A stretch of DNA of 58,796 bases from an uncultured bacterium. Lineage in GTDB: Bacteria > Bacillota > Limnochordia > DTU080 > JAAYLA01. The position numbers and the translations under genes were made by a program. Numbering within the stretch: the first letter of the stretch is position 1; every line of letters begins with the position of its first letter. Below are positions 24,788 through 32,471 of this stretch, piece after piece. Location of the stretch: positions 1 to 58,796 of the forward strand of contig CALKAQ010000118.1 of NCBI GenBank assembly GCA_937983075.1, in the 5' to 3' direction. The notes beneath the pieces are model-generated. The model was not told the DNA's origin, did no database searches, and saw nothing but the letters and a program-made list of their open reading frames with translations.

Positions 24788-25423
24788 TTGGAGAATTTGA
24801 TCGGCCTTGCGGTCATCGCGTATTTCATCTATGCGTTCATCTCGGCCGTACTGCAGAAGCAGCAGAGACCCGACAGCGAATTGCCTGATGACGACACACC
24901 GTGGCCTCACTTGGAAAACGCCGCTGAACCGCGCCCGGCCGACCGGGCGCCTGGAGAGTCTTCCCGCCCTGATCCGCGGGGCCCCGGCCCGATCTTCTGG
25001 CCCGACCTGTTCGGTGATCCCACGCGGCCCGGGACACCGCGGGGTTGGCCGATCGAGGTGCCGGAACAGACGGCAGAGCCGGTGCGGCAGGAAACACCAA
25101 AGGCACCGGAACGAACGGTAACGAGCGAGCAGCCGGCCGCATCCATCGCCCAAGCCGGGGAAGCGACCACGAGTACGGCGCTCGCTCAGGCCGAGCGCAG
25201 CTTGCTGCAGCGCTTGGCGGAACGTGAAAGCATGGCGGACGTGATTCAGCGGGGGACCGTGACGGCGGAACCAATGCGGACGGTTCGACCGTCCGAACAA
25301 AGGGCACCGCTTGAATTGACGCCGGCCTCGTTGCGTCAAGCGATCCTTTACATGGAGGTGCTGGGACCCCCACGGGCGCTGCGCCCATACCGGCCGCCTA
25401 TAGCGGGGAATGCCGATCGTTGA
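24788..25423 (+). CDS. Hypothetical single-pass membrane protein downstream of floA
   Basis: Not a family I can name. The 211-residue protein begins with a short membrane helix (LIGLAVIAYFIYAFISAVLQ), followed by a long disordered Pro/Glu/Arg-rich region (about residues 30-125) and a C-terminal block that looks folded and conserved-like, containing SLRQAILYMEVLGPPRALRP. The start is TTG 24788, 6-7 nt after GAGGCAGCAGG-type AGGAGG. It takes the place of yqfB in the B. subtilis floA-yqfC interval. By position it may belong to the FloA/NfeD module, as an adaptor; this is inference only. Confidence 0.7.
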   Translation: MENLIGLAVIAYFIYAFISAVLQKQQRPDSELPDDDTPWPHLENAAEPRPADRAPGESSRPDPRGPGPIFWPDLFGDPTRPGTPRGWPIEVPEQTAEPVRQETPKAPERTVTSEQPAASIAQAGEATTSTALAQAERSLLQRLAERESMADVIQRGTVTAEPMRTVRPSEQRAPLELTPASLRQAILYMEVLGPPRALRPYRPPIAGNADR

Positions 25424-25464
25424 CGTGACGGTCCATCGGCACGATCCAACGCGGACACCATGAC

Positions 25465-25494
25465 GCATACGCCTCCGCCCGTCCAGCATACATT
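25465..25494 (+). promoter_or_regulatory. Sigma-E-type promoter of yqfC-yqfD
   Basis: -35 GCATACG (25465-25471), 15-bp spacer, perfect -10 CATACATT (25487-25494). The -10 equals the B. subtilis sigma-E consensus CATACANT and the -35 matches five of seven positions. It is 35 bp upstream of yqfC, a sigma-E gene in B. subtilis. Confidence 0.7.
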
Positions 25495-25529
25495 CTTATC
25501 GTATCCTGGCCGCCGAGGAGGGCAGCGTC

Positions 25530-25829
25530 ATGCGGAGCAACGCGACACAATCGACTCGTTTGAACCGATGGATCGAACAGTTTACCGGCGTGTTCGACAT
25601 CCCTCCCGAAGTCGCGTTGGGTGTGCCAAAAACAACCTGGGTCGGACGCAGGCAGCTGCAGATTGAAAATCATCAAGGGATCGTCGAATATACCTCCCGA
25701 AAAATTCGTGTTCGTACGGCAATGGGGCAGCTTGTCGTCACCGGCAGCCGCCTTAAGATCGGGAGCATTTTCGGTGGCGAAATCGTGATCGATGGCCAGA
25801 TAACGGGAGTCGAGCTCCTTGAATCGTAA
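25530..25829 (+). CDS. yqfC: Sporulation protein YqfC (YabP/YqfC family)
   Basis: A 99-residue protein of the YabP/YqfC family, made in the mother cell during sporulation and needed for normal sporulation efficiency in B. subtilis. Recognisable features are the N-terminal FDIPPEVALGVPK segment and the small beta-rich domain with GIVEYTSRKIRVRT and GEIVIDGQITGVELLES. The ATG follows GAGGAGGG. It overlaps yqfD, so the two are coupled, and a sigma-E promoter precedes it. Confidence 0.92.
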   Translation: MRSNATQSTRLNRWIEQFTGVFDIPPEVALGVPKTTWVGRRQLQIENHQGIVEYTSRKIRVRTAMGQLVVTGSRLKIGSIFGGEIVIDGQITGVELLES

Positions 25830-26841
25830 TATGCGCAAGGAACGCCGTCCATTTGCCGGCCATATTGTCGTGCAAGTCAAGGGTCCTCGTCTTGAGGCCT
25901 TCCTGAACCGCTGCGCGGAGGAAGGCCTTTATTTGTGGAATGTATCCCGCCCTGCGTTCAACATGCTCATCGTACATATGGAACCGGATGGCTACCGCCT
26001 GCTCCGCGGCATCGCACGGGAACACGGATGGCAGCTTCACATTGTCGAACGGAGCGGAATGTCGTTCGTTTTGCGCCGCCTCCTGCGCCGGAAATCGTTT
26101 GTGGCCGGGGCCTTTTGTGCGATGATCATTTGGTATGCCTTGTCGCTTCATGTCTGGTTTGTCGACGTGGAGGGCGTTGACCGTGTCGACGCAAACGAAG
26201 TCTTGCTTCTCGCCGCAGAGGCGGGACTGTTTCCGGGAGCCCTGCGCAGCCGTCTCGATCGCGAATACGTTCAACGCAGCATCCTGATCGGGAATGAAGA
26301 TTTGGTGTGGGCCGCAGTTGAAGTGCGAGGAACCCGGGCGACGATTCGCGTGGCGGAACGGAAACTGCCTGAGCATGTGAGATCGGATCGGCCCGGCCAT
26401 ATCGTGGCAGCCCGCGACGGCGTCATTGAGCGGATTTCCGTCATCGAAGGGCATGCCGTCGTGGAACCCGGCATGACGGTGCGGAAAGGCGAAGTACTGA
26501 TTTCAGGCTTGTTGGAACCAGGTTCTCAGGCGTTTTTGGATAAACTAGAAGCGGGAGAGTTGCCCTACATTCATGCAGACGGCATGGTGCTGGCGCGGGT
26601 GTGGTATGAGGCCGTCATCGAACTGAGTCCTGAGCCGACTGAATCCACGGACGCTGCGCGTGTGCGAGCCGAGTCGCTCGTTCTTGAGCAAGTTCAAGCG
26701 TTGATGGCGGCCGAATCGGCCAGCGAGGTCGGCATGCCTTGGCTCGAATCCGTTTGGGACGACGAATCGAACGTCTGGCGGGTGCGTGCACTTTGGGAAG
26801 CTGAAGTTGATATCGGTCAATTTCTCCCGATTGATCCTTGA
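25819..26841 (+). CDS. yqfD: Sporulation protein YqfD
   Basis: A mother-cell sporulation membrane protein; B. subtilis yqfD mutants are impaired in spore formation. The 340-residue chain has an N-terminal cytoplasmic domain (HIVVQVKGPRLEAFLNRCAE), one membrane helix at about residues 93-112 (VAGAFCAMIIWYALSLHVWF) and an extracytoplasmic domain with VAARDGVIERISVIEGHAVV, typical of YqfD. The TTG at 25819 overlaps yqfC by 11 bp and follows GGGAG; an ATG at 25831 is an alternative that would not overlap. The pair is cotranscribed from the sigma-E-type promoter. Confidence 0.92.
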   Translation: MNRNMRKERRPFAGHIVVQVKGPRLEAFLNRCAEEGLYLWNVSRPAFNMLIVHMEPDGYRLLRGIAREHGWQLHIVERSGMSFVLRRLLRRKSFVAGAFCAMIIWYALSLHVWFVDVEGVDRVDANEVLLLAAEAGLFPGALRSRLDREYVQRSILIGNEDLVWAAVEVRGTRATIRVAERKLPEHVRSDRPGHIVAARDGVIERISVIEGHAVVEPGMTVRKGEVLISGLLEPGSQAFLDKLEAGELPYIHADGMVLARVWYEAVIELSPEPTESTDAARVRAESLVLEQVQALMAAESASEVGMPWLESVWDDESNVWRVRALWEAEVDIGQFLPIDP

Positions 26842-26844
26842 CCC

Positions 26845-26873
26845 TTGTCAATACAGATGATTCTTGATATAGA
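26845..26873 (+). promoter_or_regulatory. Candidate sigma-A promoter of phoH
   Basis: TTGTCA (26845-26850), 17-bp spacer, TATAGA (26868-26873) in the gap between yqfD and phoH. Five of six and four of six matches. It would let phoH and the genes behind it be expressed during growth, independent of the sporulation pair. Confidence 0.45.
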
Positions 26874-26918
26874 TAGGGTAATTGAAGTGCATTGAAAACT
26901 GGGGGGCGATGGGCAGGG

Positions 26919-28064
26919 TTGAGCGAACCGAATGCAAAGCTCCGTTTTGTTTTTGACAACAATGCCGCGGCACTGGCGATTTGCGGGCATCGCGATGAGC
27001 ACTTGCGTTTGATTGAAAAGGCGTTCCAAGTTCGTATTTGGGCCAGAGGGACGGACCTCACCGTTCTCGGAGACGAACGAGCCGTTCAAAAAGCGCTTCG
27101 TGTGCTGAATGACCTGCAAGGGCTTTGGCGGCGGCGCTCGTCTCTCGAATTGCATGAGGTTCAACGAGCCATAGCGCTGGTTCAAGAAGGGGAGAAAGCA
27201 AAGCTGTCCGATTTGCAGCGTGATGTCATTTATGTCACGGCACGTGGAAAGCCGGTTGCACCCAAGACCGTGGGCCAGAAAGCATATGTTGACGCCATGC
27301 GGGAGAATGCGGTGGTTTTATGCATCGGTCCGGCCGGTACCGGAAAAACCTATCTTGCCATCGCGATGGCGGTAGCCGCACTGCGGTCCAAAGATGTCAA
27401 TCGGCTCGTCTTGACGCGCCCTGCCGTTGAAGCCGGCGAAAAGCTCGGTTTTTTGCCGGGCGATTTGCAAGAAAAGGTTGATCCGTATCTGCGCCCCCTG
27501 TACGATGCACTTGCGGATATCCTCGGGCTTGAAGTTTTCCAACGCTACATGGAGCGGGGTATTATTGAAGTGGCCCCGTTGGCGTACATGCGAGGTCGAA
27601 CGCTTGACGATGCGTTTATTATCCTCGACGAGGGGCAAAACACGACGGAAGAACAAATGAAGATGTTTCTCACCCGCCTGGGCTTTGGCTCCCGAATGGT
27701 AGTCACCGGCGACGTGACACAAGTGGATCTGCCTCCCGGAAGACGTTCGGGACTCGTTCAAGCCCGCGAGGTGCTCCGAGACATTGAAGGAGTCGCGGTG
27801 GTTCATCTCGACGGTCAAGACGTCGTACGCCACGAGTTGGTCCAGCGGATCATCTACGCCTATGAAACCTACGAACGCAGGCAACTCGCTCGCCGGGAGG
27901 CAGGGGACGTCAATGCATCCGGCTGTGGGTCGTCGCATGCGCCGCTCGACGACTCGAACGACGATGAGCCGCCCGAAGGCGGCGTCCTTGAGAACGAGGC
28001 GCCGGGGGCCCAGGCTCACTCCGCATCGCGAGGAACACCGTGGCCTCCGGCCCATGTATCGTAA
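26919..28064 (+). CDS. phoH: PhoH family ATPase
   Basis: A PhoH-type P-loop ATPase of the superfamily 1 helicase-like fold; the exact role is unsettled but it is linked to RNA metabolism, often next to ybeY as here. The 381-residue protein has an N-terminal KH-like region, Walker A GPAGTGKT, the TRPAVEAGEKLGFLPGD loop and Walker B IILDEGQN. Relative to B. subtilis PhoH (about 319 residues) it has an extra acidic, Pro-rich C-terminal tail of about 45-50 residues. The TTG at 26919 follows a GGGGGG/GGGCAGGG stretch; a TTG at 26892 is possible. Confidence 0.9.
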   Translation: MSEPNAKLRFVFDNNAAALAICGHRDEHLRLIEKAFQVRIWARGTDLTVLGDERAVQKALRVLNDLQGLWRRRSSLELHEVQRAIALVQEGEKAKLSDLQRDVIYVTARGKPVAPKTVGQKAYVDAMRENAVVLCIGPAGTGKTYLAIAMAVAALRSKDVNRLVLTRPAVEAGEKLGFLPGDLQEKVDPYLRPLYDALADILGLEVFQRYMERGIIEVAPLAYMRGRTLDDAFIILDEGQNTTEEQMKMFLTRLGFGSRMVVTGDVTQVDLPPGRRSGLVQAREVLRDIEGVAVVHLDGQDVVRHELVQRIIYAYETYERRQLARREAGDVNASGCGSSHAPLDDSNDDEPPEGGVLENEAPGAQAHSASRGTPWPPAHVS

Positions 28065-28102
28065 AAGCAAGTGTCTCGCCGTGACATGCTGAGGTGGCTG
28101 GC

Positions 28103-30271
28103 ATGAGAAGGAAACGACCGGACTCCGGCTTGCTGCGCTCTTTGGCGGCGCAGGGCGGGGACATGCTTCGGAAGACCGGCGTACGCCAGTGGCTGTTGGC
28201 GTCGCTGGTCTTTCTCGCGCTTTTGGTTATGATCGTCGCAAGCCAAGCGCCTGAATATGAATACTCTCTCGGCGATCGGGCCGAAGTAAGCATCCAGGCT
28301 GAAGTCACCATTGAAAACCGTTATCGTACGGAAGCGCTGCGTGAAGAAGCCGCTCGCCGAGCAGAGGCTGCGGCGATCGCCGACGAGGCGAACTACAAGA
28401 TTGCGGAAACGGCGGCTGCGCGTGCCGAGCAGCACGTCACCGAAGTGTTTTCCGAGTTGTGGGTAGCCCAAAAAGAGCTTTCCCAGGCCAATGTCGCCGT
28501 TGGATCCGAAGAATGGGAACGCCGCGTCGACGAAGTTTGGAATCGGCTGCACCATGAGTGGGAAATCGCTTTGCCGCGCGAAAGCGTGGCCGCGGCGTTT
28601 TTGCTCGATCTCTCTCAGCTTACGGAAGCCGAGGGTCACGCCACGGACCTCGCGGTGGAGATCGTCAGTCAACGGCGCATATCGGAAGATGCCGTGCCGG
28701 CGGTGCGCCAGGAAGTCGTTGCCATCGTGGAAGAACGGGATGTGCCGGCGCCGCTGCAGCCGGTTGTCGTGGGCGTGGTCCAAAGCGCCATCGAGCCGAA
28801 TCTCGTTCTGGACCAAACGCGTGTCGAACAGGCGCGTGAGGAAGCGCGGGCGCGGGTTGAACCGATTACGATCAACCGGGGCGACTACATCCTGCGCGAG
28901 GGCACCATCATTACCGAGGAGCATTTGACCATCCTGGAAGATCTGGGTCTGCTGCGGCAAGTGCCCCGGTACTCTTCGATGATCGGCATTGCCGTCGTCA
29001 TCATGATTATCCTCGGTGTACTCGGAGTTTATTTATACCAACACCACCGGGATTTGCTCGAAAACGACCGCCTGTTGCCCTTGTTGGCGCTGCTGATTGT
29101 CGTGGTCGCCGGACTGGCGCAGATCGCTGCGGTCATACCGGATGACGTGTTTGCCGGCACCGGCTTTTTGATCCCTGTCGCGCTCGGATCGATGTTGATC
29201 GCCATTTTGCTCGATTCCCGCTTGGCCATGATGAGCACGGTGACGCTTGCGCTCATCGCCGGTGTCGTCATGGGCCAAGATCCGGGAAAATACGTCGCTG
29301 TTTCCCTCATCAGCGGCTTCAGCGGTGTCTTTTCCGTCAGCAGAATCAGTCAACGGGGCGATCTCACGCGCGCGGGGCTGATTGTCGGCGGTACAACCGC
29401 TTTCGCGATGATCGGCTTTGGGCTCGCTTTTGGCGACCGGTTCATGGTCACCCATTCGTTCCTCGGGCTCGTCAACGGGATTGTGTCTGCCATCGGTGCC
29501 ATCGGTTTGCTGCCCTATTTGGAGAGCTTGTTCGGAGTGACGTCGGCCATCCGCCTGCTCGAGCTCTCGAATCCGAACCAGCCTCTCATGCGGCGCTTGC
29601 TGATGGAAGCCCCCGGAACGTATCATCACAGCATGATCGTCGGCAATCTATCAGAGGCGGCAGCGGAAGCTACCGGCGGTGACAGTTTACTCGTCCGAGT
29701 CGGCTCCTATTACCACGACATCGGCAAAATCAAGCGGCCGTACTTTTTCGTCGAGAACCAGTTTAACGGTTCGAATCCGCATGATAAATATTCGCCGCAT
29801 CTGAGCACTTTGATCATTACGGCGCACGTCAGAGACGGCGTCGAGCTGGCTCGGGAATACAGGCTTCCCGAAGTTTTGATCGATTTCATCCGCACGCACC
29901 ACGGTGATGATCTCGTCAAATATTTCTACAACAAGGCACTGGAGCAAGGGGAGCACCAAGTTGACGAAGAAACGTTTCGTTATCCCGGGCCCAAACCTCA
30001 AACGAAAGAGACTGCCATCGTCATGCTGGCTGACTCCGTAGAAGCGGCTGCCAGGGCGATGAAGCGGCCGACGCCCGGCCGCATTGAAAGTTTGGTGCGG
30101 CGTATTATCAAAGAGCGTCTTGAGGACGGTCAACTCGATGAAAGTCCTCTCACCCTGAAGGATCTCCATTTGATCGGGGATGCGTTTATCAATGTGTTGA
30201 ACGGCATTTATCACCAACGCATTGAATATCCCGAAAAGGTGATCCGGGAAATTGAGGCGAGAAAGAAGTGA
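28103..30271 (+). CDS. pgpH: Cyclic di-AMP phosphodiesterase PgpH (7TM-HD protein, YqfF)
   Basis: A membrane HD-domain phosphodiesterase that hydrolyses c-di-AMP to pApA, controlling potassium and osmotic balance. The 722-residue chain has an N-terminal membrane helix (WLLASLVFLALLVMIVA), a large extracellular 7TMR-HDED domain (about residues 60-285), seven membrane helices (about 295-485) and a cytoplasmic HD domain with HHSMIVGNLSEAA, YYHDIGKIKRPYFF and RTHHGDD metal motifs. The ATG at 28103 follows GAGGTGG by 5 nt. It lies between phoH and ybeY, conserved order in Bacilli. Confidence 0.93.
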   Translation: MRRKRPDSGLLRSLAAQGGDMLRKTGVRQWLLASLVFLALLVMIVASQAPEYEYSLGDRAEVSIQAEVTIENRYRTEALREEAARRAEAAAIADEANYKIAETAAARAEQHVTEVFSELWVAQKELSQANVAVGSEEWERRVDEVWNRLHHEWEIALPRESVAAAFLLDLSQLTEAEGHATDLAVEIVSQRRISEDAVPAVRQEVVAIVEERDVPAPLQPVVVGVVQSAIEPNLVLDQTRVEQAREEARARVEPITINRGDYILREGTIITEEHLTILEDLGLLRQVPRYSSMIGIAVVIMIILGVLGVYLYQHHRDLLENDRLLPLLALLIVVVAGLAQIAAVIPDDVFAGTGFLIPVALGSMLIAILLDSRLAMMSTVTLALIAGVVMGQDPGKYVAVSLISGFSGVFSVSRISQRGDLTRAGLIVGGTTAFAMIGFGLAFGDRFMVTHSFLGLVNGIVSAIGAIGLLPYLESLFGVTSAIRLLELSNPNQPLMRRLLMEAPGTYHHSMIVGNLSEAAAEATGGDSLLVRVGSYYHDIGKIKRPYFFVENQFNGSNPHDKYSPHLSTLIITAHVRDGVELAREYRLPEVLIDFIRTHHGDDLVKYFYNKALEQGEHQVDEETFRYPGPKPQTKETAIVMLADSVEAAARAMKRPTPGRIESLVRRIIKERLEDGQLDESPLTLKDLHLIGDAFINVLNGIYHQRIEYPEKVIREIEARKK

Positions 30272-30296
30272 GCGTGTCGGCGTGGAGGAGTCCATT

Positions 30297-30809
30297 ATGG
30301 AATCACGGTATGAAGTATCCATCACTGCGGCTCGACCGGACTGTGCGGACGCGGACGTTCTCGGCTTGGTGCAACGCGCGGTGCGGACGGTATTGCAGCA
30401 AGAAGGGGCCGCTCCGTGTGAAGTGAGCGTCTATTTGACGGACGATCAGGAAATTCAGGCTCTCAACGCCGAGTACCGCAACAAGGATGTGCCAACTGAT
30501 GTGCTTTCTTTCCCGCTCATCGAGGACCGGGAGCAAGCTCTCGCGTCGTCAGACGCCGTAGGCAGCGGCGCGGCCGATAGCGATGACAGTGAGCCGATTC
30601 CGCTGCTGTTGGGCGATATCGTCATCTCCGTCGAACGTGCCGCAGAGCAGGCGCGCGAGTACGGGCATCATTTCAACCGCGAGATCGCCTTTTTGGCGGT
30701 GCACGGTACGTTGCATCTTCTCGGCTATGACCATCAAACGGAAGAAGAACGGCGGCAAATGCGGGAACGTGAAGAGAGGGCGCTCGATGCTCTCGGGTTA
30801 TCCCGTTGA
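30297..30809 (+). CDS. ybeY: Endoribonuclease YbeY
   Basis: A zinc-dependent single-strand endoribonuclease needed for 16S rRNA 3'-end processing and ribosome quality control. The 170-residue protein ends with the metal motif HGTLHLLGYDH. The conserved segment NAEYRNKDVPTDVLSFPL is followed by an unusual acidic, Ser/Asp/Ala-rich insertion (SSDAVGSGAADSDDSEP) before LLGDIVISVE. The ATG at 30297 follows GGAGG. It overlaps the next gene by four bases. Confidence 0.95.
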   Translation: MESRYEVSITAARPDCADADVLGLVQRAVRTVLQQEGAAPCEVSVYLTDDQEIQALNAEYRNKDVPTDVLSFPLIEDREQALASSDAVGSGAADSDDSEPIPLLLGDIVISVERAAEQAREYGHHFNREIAFLAVHGTLHLLGYDHQTEEERRQMREREERALDALGLSR

Positions 30810-31513
30810 TACCGATGAAATCACGCAACCTCATCGAAAGCTTCACGTACGCCATTCAAGGCGTACTCCACGCGCTGCGCCACGAGCGCAACATCCGCAT
30901 TCATTTTGCGACCGCCCTGTTGGTGTTTTTGCTCGGCCTGGCAGTTGGCCTGACGCGGGTGGAGTTGGCGCTGTTGACGCTTCTGATCGCTTTTGTCATA
31001 TGCTTGGAGCTGGTCAATACGGCAATCGAGGCAGTGGTTGATTTAATTTGCCCCGAGAAGCACCCGCTCGCCGCGGTAGCCAAGAATGTCGCCGCAGGCG
31101 CGGTTTTTGTCGCTGCGAGCATCTCGGTTGTCGTCGGCTATTTGCTCTTTTTTGAACGCTTGGCGAACCTTCATCCGGACTTCTTGGCTCGGGCGGTCGT
31201 GACTCCGCTGTACGTTCCACTCGTCGGAATCAGTGTCATCGTCATCCTCGTGTTGGCGATGAAGGCGTTTGCGACGCCGTTTCGTCTGCAGGGGGGGATG
31301 CCGAGCGGACATGCCGCGGTTGCGTCGGGACTGGCCACCGCCATCTTCTTCTTAACTGAGAGCGGAGCTTCTGTGGTGCTCGCTTTCGTTCTGGCGTTGC
31401 TGGTCGCCCAAAGCCGGGTCGAAGGGGGCATTCATTCCGTGCTCGAAGTCGTCCTCGGCTCGATGTTGGGCGTGCTGGTCGTCCTCGCGCTGTTCGTAGG
31501 ATTTCAATTATGA
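30806..31513 (+). CDS. dgkA: Fused undecaprenol/diacylglycerol kinase and PAP2 phosphatase
   Basis: A 235-residue membrane protein with two enzymatic halves. The N-terminal half (about 1-120) is DgkA-type, in Gram-positives an undecaprenol kinase, with RHERNIRIHF and the active-site ELVNTAIEAVVD. The C-terminal half (about 125-235) is a PAP2 lipid phosphatase with GGMPSGHAAVASG and SRVEGGIHSVLE, where the His nucleophile is present and the usual following Asp position is Glu. Kinase and phosphatase together could set undecaprenol versus undecaprenyl phosphate levels for wall synthesis. Start TTG 30806 overlaps the ybeY stop; ATG 30815 is equally possible. Neither has a clear Shine-Dalgarno. 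Confidence 0.9.
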   Translation: MIPMKSRNLIESFTYAIQGVLHALRHERNIRIHFATALLVFLLGLAVGLTRVELALLTLLIAFVICLELVNTAIEAVVDLICPEKHPLAAVAKNVAAGAVFVAASISVVVGYLLFFERLANLHPDFLARAVVTPLYVPLVGISVIVILVLAMKAFATPFRLQGGMPSGHAAVASGLATAIFFLTESGASVVLAFVLALLVAQSRVEGGIHSVLEVVLGSMLGVLVVLALFVGFQL

Positions 31514-31547
31514 AACGGGGCAGGGAAGCACAATGGAGGTGACCCGG

Positions 31548-32471
31548 TTGGACGGTTTTCGTTCCGGATTCGTATCCATCGTAGGACGTCCCAACGTGGG
31601 AAAATCAACGTTGATCAATCGGTTTGTCGGACAAAAGGTTGCCATTGTTTCGGACAAGCCACAGACGACGCGCAATCGCATTCAAGCTGTATTGACGCTG
31701 CCGCTGGCGCAAATCATTTTTCTTGATACGCCTGGCATTCACAAGCCGAAGCACCGCTTGGGCGAACGCATGGTCCGCACTGCAATGCGAACCTGGAATG
31801 AAGTGGACGCCATCGCTTTTTTGATCGACGGTTCCGTGGGTGTCGGCTCGGGCGATCGGTATATCGCGGCGGATTTAGCGGAAGTGAAAACGCCGGTCGT
31901 TTTGGTCGTCAATAAAATCGATCAAGTTCAAGACCCGGCCGAAGACGTCATCGAGAGGGCCGCAGCGGAATTAAGTCAGTTTGCCGCGTCCAACGGCCGT
32001 GAGCTCCGCTTTCAGTCGAAGTTCGCCGTTTCAGCCTTGACCGGAGACGGCGTCGAACGGCTGCGCGATGCGCTCATCGAACTGCTGCCGGAAGGACCGA
32101 AATATTACCCGGACGATTGGGTTACCGATCATCCCGAGCGCTTTGTCATCAGCGAGCTGATACGGGAAAAAATTTTGCATCAGACGCGGGATGAAGTGCC
32201 GCATTCTGTTGCCGTTTACGTCGAACGCATTGCGCCGCGGAATGAGCGGGATCTCATCGATGTCGAGGCGACCATCTACGTCGAGCGCGATTCCCAGCGC
32301 GGCATCATCATCGGCAAAGGTGGCTCCATGCTGAAACAGATCGGCACCGAAGCGCGGCTCGAGATTGAAGCGTTGCTCGGCTCGAGCATCAATTTGCAGC
32401 TTTGGGTCAAGGTAAAGCGCGACTGGCGAAACGTTGAAGGATCGCTGCAGGAGTTTGGATACCGTGAATGA
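31548..32471 (+). CDS. era: GTPase Era
   Basis: Essential GTPase that binds the 3' end of 16S rRNA during 30S assembly. The 307-residue protein has G1 GRPNVGKSTL, DTPGIHKPKH, NKIDQVQD, and a C-terminal KH domain with GIIIGKGGSMLKQIG. The TTG at 31548 is 6 nt after GGAGGTG; the upstream ATG at 31533 directly overlaps this site and has none of its own. Era and YbeY act on the same rRNA region, so their neighbourhood is functional. The stop overlaps queA; recO, usually next in B. subtilis, is absent. Confidence 0.96.
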   Translation: MDGFRSGFVSIVGRPNVGKSTLINRFVGQKVAIVSDKPQTTRNRIQAVLTLPLAQIIFLDTPGIHKPKHRLGERMVRTAMRTWNEVDAIAFLIDGSVGVGSGDRYIAADLAEVKTPVVLVVNKIDQVQDPAEDVIERAAAELSQFAASNGRELRFQSKFAVSALTGDGVERLRDALIELLPEGPKYYPDDWVTDHPERFVISELIREKILHQTRDEVPHSVAVYVERIAPRNERDLIDVEATIYVERDSQRGIIIGKGGSMLKQIGTEARLEIEALLGSSINLQLWVKVKRDWRNVEGSLQEFGYRE

